The position numbers were made by a program, and so were the translations under genes. 9,579 nt of DNA from positions 1-9,579 of the forward strand of contig DUQY01000124.1 in the NCBI GenBank assembly GCA_012837565.1, given 5' to 3'. The notes beneath the pieces were generated by a model. The model searched no databases. It was given only the letters and a program-made list of their open reading frames with translations, and was not told the origin of the DNA. Below are positions 9,101-9,579 of the stretch, piece by piece (position 1 is the stretch's first letter; each line of letters starts with the position of its first letter). The stretch is from Bacteroidales bacterium (lineage in GTDB: Bacteria > Bacteroidota > Bacteroidia > Bacteroidales > P3).

Positions 9101-9579
9101 TCAGATCCCACGGTCTTTTATCTTGGTCACGACCATGTGATTCATGTTAAGGAAGAAAGTAATGGGACAAGTGGAAACAATTGGAACAATGCCTTTGGAA
9201 CTTTGCACGAGGCATTAGAATATGCTGTACCTGGAGATGAAATTTGGGTGGCTGGTGGAACCTATTATCCTGTAGATGTTAATAACTCCTCCTCCATTAC
9301 AATGACAGAAACAGAAACAGCTCTTCAGTTAAAAACGGGTATGTCGATATATGGAGGTTTTGCAGGAACTGAGATAACACGGAATCATAGAAACTATAGA
9401 GCCAACCCTACTATTATTAGTGGAGATTTGTCTGGTACTAATGATTACTCTACAAGTAGTAAAAACCTTTTCATAAATACGGGTAGTACAGAAATTCCCA
9501 TTGAACGAGGAACTATTATTGATGGGTTTATTTTTGAGCATGCATCTCAGTCGGCCATAGTAAATAATCAGGCATCCCC
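86..9579 (+). CDS. Giant secreted repeat protein: tandem beta-helix / anchor-Q-like / FnIII-like modules, 3' end outside window
   Basis: A single uninterrupted frame of 3,164 complete codons plus two bases runs off the window, so the C-terminus is missing. Residues 1-23 form a Sec signal peptide. Residues 26-3018 are seven tandem modules and 3019-3164 begin an eighth. Each complete module joins a right-handed parallel beta-helix (GGAVY, FTNN and NSI.WNN rung motifs), a 62-residue block like the choice-of-anchor Q region, and an FnIII-like domain (W in strand B, IEY.KN, WRVAA, WS.W..F..KR). Related beta-helix proteins of Bacteroidota are exported and often carry a type IX secretion C-terminal signal; that part is not visible here. 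I see no catalytic motif. A surface adhesin or extracellular scaffold is the most likely role, by inference from architecture. The start is fixed by the upstream in-frame stop at 62 and the signal peptide directly after the Met. No frameshift or internal stop was found, so the gene looks intact. Confidence 0.95.
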   Translation, partial: MKQFYKFLLIVVIGISLFSTVSATILYVKPEASNSAWQGKSNVFSDLQSALSSAASGDQIWVAAGTYKPTTDNDRTISFKLEDGVELYGGFAGNETALSQRNWRVNETILSGDIGTIGLATDNSYHVLRADGTKINPITNSTILDGVIVEGGYASMYKNHNGGGLYLNFASPVIRNSWFRNHYAAGEGGAVFADEESPALIGNTIFTNNRAREGGGAAYSIYSAMQFHHCVFYKNYSRRMGSAVKANSTALRILNSIAWNNHSDEDKVAFVNTSVSYSLAQGGSFGTGNIDADPLWVDAENGDFRLRNDSPGINTGNSELIPDWLELDFEGEARTEGGLTNRGIYEGNATVPKLISPKTDSFFESDISEVEVSWETPINNGDDIIEFVIEYIHNGEEHISNISLETISYLIKDLNPLDVISWRLAYKTTNGDLNWSEWRTFRIRRTHHLHVTTSGTGNGSSWLNATSLHEALSMATFGDKVWVAAGTYKPTDGNDRTKSFDIKEGIEIYGGFIGNETTLEKRNWQLNQTILSGNISDPNIHDDNSYHVVTFIGSFAKPISNFTVFDGLIVEEGYANSNSGNNDHGGALFLSNASPLIRNVWIRNNFAISGGGAVYGQVLSSALFGNVLFTNNRTNIYGGAVYTLYSDMEFHNCLFSKNYSSKTGGAIYCNAFSNCILTNSIAWENGAKTDSQNFNRISAESSIIEGGYPGVGNIDSNPLFVDSDHDDYRLSASSPALNAGNVSILPEWLTCDLIGKPRVTNDKLNIGLYEGFVYTPILISPKNNVFYDEDITEIEVVWEIPDDSTVEYAGLFIEYFKNDEVPITIDVAQQQSYLFEELKSLDIIKLRVFGLTSEGHRHSSEWRTFRIKRGHPLYVKEGANSNGTSWQNAISLQQALSLAVFGDQIWVAEGTYKPTDGIDRTISFQLKDGIKLYGGFAGDETELNQRDWQINKCVLSGNIGDADISSDNSLHIIKAIGTSSDPLTAFTILDGFIVEEGYADLALYNDNGAGLFLNNASPIICNVWFRSNYAGSNGGAVCAENNSLAEFGNVIFTKNKSQDNGGAVSTNTSILQFNNCLFYGNSAGKYQGAMNSTERRTIVNNSIVWNNTSQNSFYQFNFTTCRNSIVQQKYLDTGNINEEPEFIDPDNEDFRLRYNSPAINAGNAELIPDYLSADYAGNQRPINNGVNVGIYEEFVYTPSILTPSHNSLLDGGATEVELAWQISDLSSEKFTEFVIEYIKNEDNKTSIESIKELTYVFSDLNPLDNIQWRVAAINSEGKYNWSVWCSFSVKRAYYLHVTTDGIGGGTSWQDAMSLQQAILTSVRGDQIWVAAGIYKPTDDDDRKISFKLKEGVELYGGFAGDETELNQRNWQTNQSILSGNIGENDVDTDNTYHVVEAIGTASNPITSSLLIDGFIVEKGYADLSENDNENGAGLYLSYASPIIRNVWFRKNRASKDGGAVYGISSTSAEFGNVLFTENTAGLNGGAVRTKSQNNQPAPHFHNCLFYDNYANNRGGGLYADNYYNDSAVRVYNSILWNNDAGNNYTQTSGVDIEHSLIQDPIYYSGDIKNNPHFVDPENGNFRLKENSSAIGTGSTEVVPDWLITDFAGNPRISEGVVNKGIYEGFIYTPSIISPLNNEVLDINLSDVEFSWQMPEGNTEIIARYMIEYKKNDSDCIIIDNIEGAIYTHKGFSSTDRIEWRVAAITNKGDQNWSEWQAFRIKRAHPLYVLVDGNGAGNSWSDATNLQNALSISIESDQIWVAAGTYKPTNDDDRTISFELKDGIEVYGGFAGDETELHQRNWQINKTILSGDIGEEGLDTDNSYHILEAIGTETNPITTSTILDGFIVEKGYVGINLLNNRGAGLYLKYASPIIINSEFRNNFSFGRGGAIYGEISSNAEFANTLFVSNNAGNDGGAVFASNSIMQFNNCIFYNNYSGEYGGAIYSTKEETHVINSMAWNNKAKKLNPQFRNITCNNSIVEGGYYGTDNIDAEPEFIDPDNNDFRLRNNSPALNAGDLELVPKWLTTDFSGNSRITNGNVNMGIYEGFVNVPIITSPVDDEIFDKNKLEVELQWQMPEGAYIDHESFLIEYIKNNETVIKVEVFGQLSYVLEELTPLDGFKWRVAIISSKGEQNWSKWCSFRVKRVHPLYVTTDGVGEGTSWQDAMSLQKALSTAVISDQIWVAAGIYYPTDDVDRNISFQLKDGIEVYGGFAGNETELALRNWQINRTILSGDIGEKGVDTDNSYNVVTAMGTHSSPIRSSLVVDGFIIEKGYADLSDAYEYTYNQDGGGLYISYASPIIRNVWFRQNYASRDGGSVYAISSTSAKFGNVLFTENTAARNGGAVCTQSQNNQPAPHFHNCLFYDNYAEKYGGGLYAENYSNHSPVSIYNSILWNNSSGVYYSQVVGVSTEYSLIQDYNFTSILNKDPLFINPDVGDFRLRQDSPAIGAGNSELVPNWLMTDFAGNSRITTESVNMGVYEGVIYPPSIISPLNKEVLDASLTEVELSWEMPEDNAEIITEYRFEYKKNDAKSMVIDNIEGTSYILTGLIPADKIEWRVAALDINGAKIWGSWNTFNVRRDMPIFVKSNGSGDGSSWYNSISLQQALAIAVEGEQIWVAAGTYKPTEDIDRTISFHLKEGVDLYGGFAGNEMTLEERNWRMNKTILSGDIGEQGVTNDNSLHVLTSIWSFKDPILSPSVFDGFIVEEGYANSYSNENHSGGGLYLSNASHLIRNVWFKSNYALSTGGAICGVNSSSVIFENILFTNNRVNNYGGAVYSSASDLEFYNCLFYDNYSDYWSGAIYGANTGAVKVFNSIAWNNDSGNYYSQFYNVSTSNSIVQGGYPGIGNIDADPLFMDPENGNFMLRDGSPAIDAGSKDSLPEFLTTDYLGLSRVQGNEVDMGPFESIVMANTMPANHAGAKESTFLGLEFRWGLKDGDSYDEAVIPGMQYHIRVWESGEEENLLFDKVITPGGLFPTDYNTTNLFGFSSGETYHWQIAMLLDDMEIWSDPTVFYLGHDHVIHVKEESNGTSGNNWNNAFGTLHEALEYAVPGDEIWVAGGTYYPVDVNNSSSITMTETETALQLKTGMSIYGGFAGTEITRNHRNYRANPTIISGDLSGTNDYSTSSKNLFINTGSTEIPIERGTIIDGFIFEHASQSAIVNNQAS
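161..1429 (+). repeat. Module 1 (type A): beta-helix, anchor-Q-like block, FnIII-like domain
   Basis: Residues 26-448, 423 long. The beta-helix is 26-287 (262 residues), the anchor-Q-like block 288-349 (GNIDADPLWVDAENGDFRLR, then SPGINTGN and GIYEGN), and the FnIII-like domain 350-448 (99 residues, VEVSWETP ... WSEWRTFRIRR). The cap differs from later modules: the usual G.G.SW.(D/N)A stretch is replaced by ASNSAWQGKSNVFSDLQSAL, as expected for a domain at the mature N-terminus. The rung motif is weakened at MGSAVKAN, where other modules have GGAIY. Its FnIII-like domain is closest to that of module 2 (DI.E.EV.WE and SEWRTFRI.R). Repeats at this scale are protein modules; the DNA has diverged. 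Confidence 0.88.
1430..2701 (+). repeat. Module 2 (type A): beta-helix, anchor-Q-like block, FnIII-like domain
   Basis: Residues 449-872, 424 long. The beta-helix is 449-711 (263 residues), the anchor-Q-like block 712-773, and the FnIII-like domain 774-872. The rungs show GGGAVYGQ, LFGNVLFTNN, GGAVYTLY, MEFHNCLFSKN, GGAIYCN and NSIAWEN. The beta-helix resembles module 7 more than its neighbours: both have VFDG..VEEGYANS, LSNAS.LIRNVW, LFTNNR.N.YGGAVY and YPG.GNID. The FnIII-like domain has lost the usual aromatic in the WRVAA motif, reading KLRVFGLTSEG. Confidence 0.88.
2702..3967 (+). repeat. Module 3 (type B): beta-helix, anchor-Q-like block, FnIII-like domain
   Basis: Residues 873-1294, 422 long. 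The beta-helix is 873-1133 (261 residues), the anchor-Q-like block 1134-1195 (EPEFIDPDNEDFRLR), and the FnIII-like domain 1196-1294. Type B marks shared with module 5 are QFNNC.FY.N, a Y.GA..ST rung, EPEFIDPDN.DFRLR, IEYIKN and WS.WCSF.VKR. Those WCSF cysteines occur only in modules 3 and 5. The module is the first half of a duplicated two-module unit. Confidence 0.88.
3968..5260 (+). repeat. Module 4 (type C): beta-helix, anchor-Q-like block, FnIII-like domain
   Basis: Residues 1295-1725, 431 long. The beta-helix is 1295-1564 (270 residues), longer than in types A and B. The extra length includes a loop with QNNQPAP between two rungs and a GGGLYADN turn. The anchor-Q-like block is 1565-1626 and departs most from the consensus (GDIKNNPHFVDPENGNFRL, SSAIGTGS). 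The FnIII-like domain is 1627-1725 with IEYKKND and IIDNIEG, both shared with module 6. The acidic turn after YKPT is DDDDRK. Confidence 0.88.
5261..6526 (+). repeat. Module 5 (type B): beta-helix, anchor-Q-like block, FnIII-like domain
   Basis: Residues 1726-2147, 422 long, the same total and sub-domain lengths as module 3 (261, 62 and 99). The beta-helix is 1726-1986, the anchor-Q-like block 1987-2048 (DNIDAEPEFIDPDNNDFRLR) and the FnIII-like domain 2049-2147 (VELQWQMPEG ... WSKWCSFRVKR). The rungs include GGAIYGE, GGAVFASN, MQFNNCIFYNN and GGAIYSTK. It opens with HPLYVLVDGNGAGNSW, like the other caps. Confidence 0.88.
6527..7828 (+). repeat. Module 6 (type C): beta-helix, anchor-Q-like block, FnIII-like domain
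   Basis: Residues 2148-2581, 434 long. The beta-helix is 2148-2420 (273 residues), the anchor-Q-like block 2421-2482 and the FnIII-like domain 2483-2581. It carries the same type C marks as module 4: the SQNNQPAP loop, HFHNCLFYDNYA, GGGLYAEN, NSILWNN, IEY-like FEYKKND and VIDNIEG. The GGA rung motif is GGSVYA here instead of GGAVYG. The anchor-Q-like block starts SILNKDPLFINPDVGDFRLR, lacking the usual GNID. Confidence 0.88.
7829..9139 (+). repeat. Module 7 (type A'): beta-helix and anchor-Q-like block with a longer, divergent FnIII-like domain
   Basis: Residues 2582-3018, 437 long. The beta-helix is 2582-2844 (263 residues, as in module 2), and the anchor-Q-like block 2845-2906 is the most canonical in the protein (GNIDADPLFMDPENGNFMLR, SPAIDAGS, VDMGPFES). 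The last domain, 2907-3018, is 112 residues rather than 99 and shares little with the others: LEFRWGLKDG, YHIRVWESGEEENLLFDKV, YHWQIAML and WSDPTVFYLG. It keeps an FnIII-like outline but appears to be of separate origin. The usual FR.KR.HPLYV linker is replaced by FYLGHDHVIHV. Confidence 0.85.
9140..9579 (+). repeat. Module 8, N-terminal part only: beta-helix cap, divergent
   Basis: Residues 3019-3164 are present and the module is cut by the window edge. It has the cap signature NNWNNAFGTLHEAL, GDEIWVAGGTYYPVD, IYGGFAGTE, TIISGDL and IIDGFIFEHA. Compared with the other modules, about ten extra residues (SSSITMTETETALQ region) lie between the YYPVD turn and the YGGFAG motif, and the L..RNW..N motif has become RNHRNYRAN. 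Together with the altered end of module 7 this suggests a change of module family toward the C-terminus. Confidence 0.8.

Noticed and set aside
161..9139. Polysaccharide lyase or hydrolase activity
   Set aside because: The beta-helix fold is shared with pectate lyases, but I see no recognisable catalytic set, and the same fold is widespread in non-enzymatic surface proteins.
86..9579. Autotransporter or polymorphic toxin
   Set aside because: The Pmp-like motifs invite this, but no beta-barrel, toxin domain or immunity gene is in the window. The C-terminus needed to decide is absent.
86..9579. Phase-variable simple sequence tract
   Set aside because: I noticed only short homopolymers of about six bases (for example T runs in the signal peptide and near 1171, and A runs near 4434 and 5969). 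No long homopolymer or short tandem repeat is present.
1..9579. CRISPR array, insertion sequence or DNA satellite
   Set aside because: The periodicity is about 1.27-1.31 kb, is protein-coding throughout and diverged at the DNA level. There are no short direct repeats with spacers, no transposase and no terminal inverted repeats.

Overview
The window holds one enormous open reading frame on the + strand. It starts at the ATG at 86 and is still open at the last base, giving 3,164 complete codons with no stop. A short AT-rich leader of 85 bases precedes it. No other gene, RNA gene, CRISPR array or insertion sequence is supported. The DNA is AT-rich (about 32% and 42% GC in two lines counted by hand), there is no Shine-Dalgarno sequence before the start, and the protein is a secreted beta-helix type common in Bacteroidota. 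A Bacteroidota source is therefore the best guess, but this is inference and no lineage marker is present.

The protein has a Sec-type signal peptide (residues 1-23) followed by seven complete tandem modules of 422-437 residues and the start of an eighth. Each complete module has three parts: (i) a right-handed parallel beta-helix of 261-273 residues, with a conserved N-terminal cap (IWVAAGTYKPT...DR..SF, YGGFAG.E, TILSGDI) and rungs carrying Pmp-like GGAVY and FxxN motifs; (ii) a 62-residue block resembling the 'choice-of-anchor Q' region (NIDADP.F.D....FRLR..SPA..AGN ... G.YEG); (iii) a fibronectin type III-like domain, exactly 99 residues in modules 1-6 and 112 in module 7.

By sequence and by beta-helix length the modules fall into types: A (modules 1, 2, 7; 262-263 residues), B (3, 5; 261), C (4, 6; 270 and 273), and a divergent partial eighth. 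The order A-A-B-C-B'-C'-A'-X indicates that a two-module B-C unit of about 2.56 kb was duplicated in tandem (2702-5260 and 5261-7828). All indels among modules 1-6 lie in the beta-helix part; the 161-residue block plus FnIII part has a fixed length.

The likely role is a very long, rod-like extracellular or cell-surface protein (adhesin, matrix protein or carbohydrate-binding scaffold). No enzyme active site can be identified. The C-terminus, where a sorting signal or anchor would lie, is beyond the window, so the export route after the Sec step and the cell attachment are unknown.
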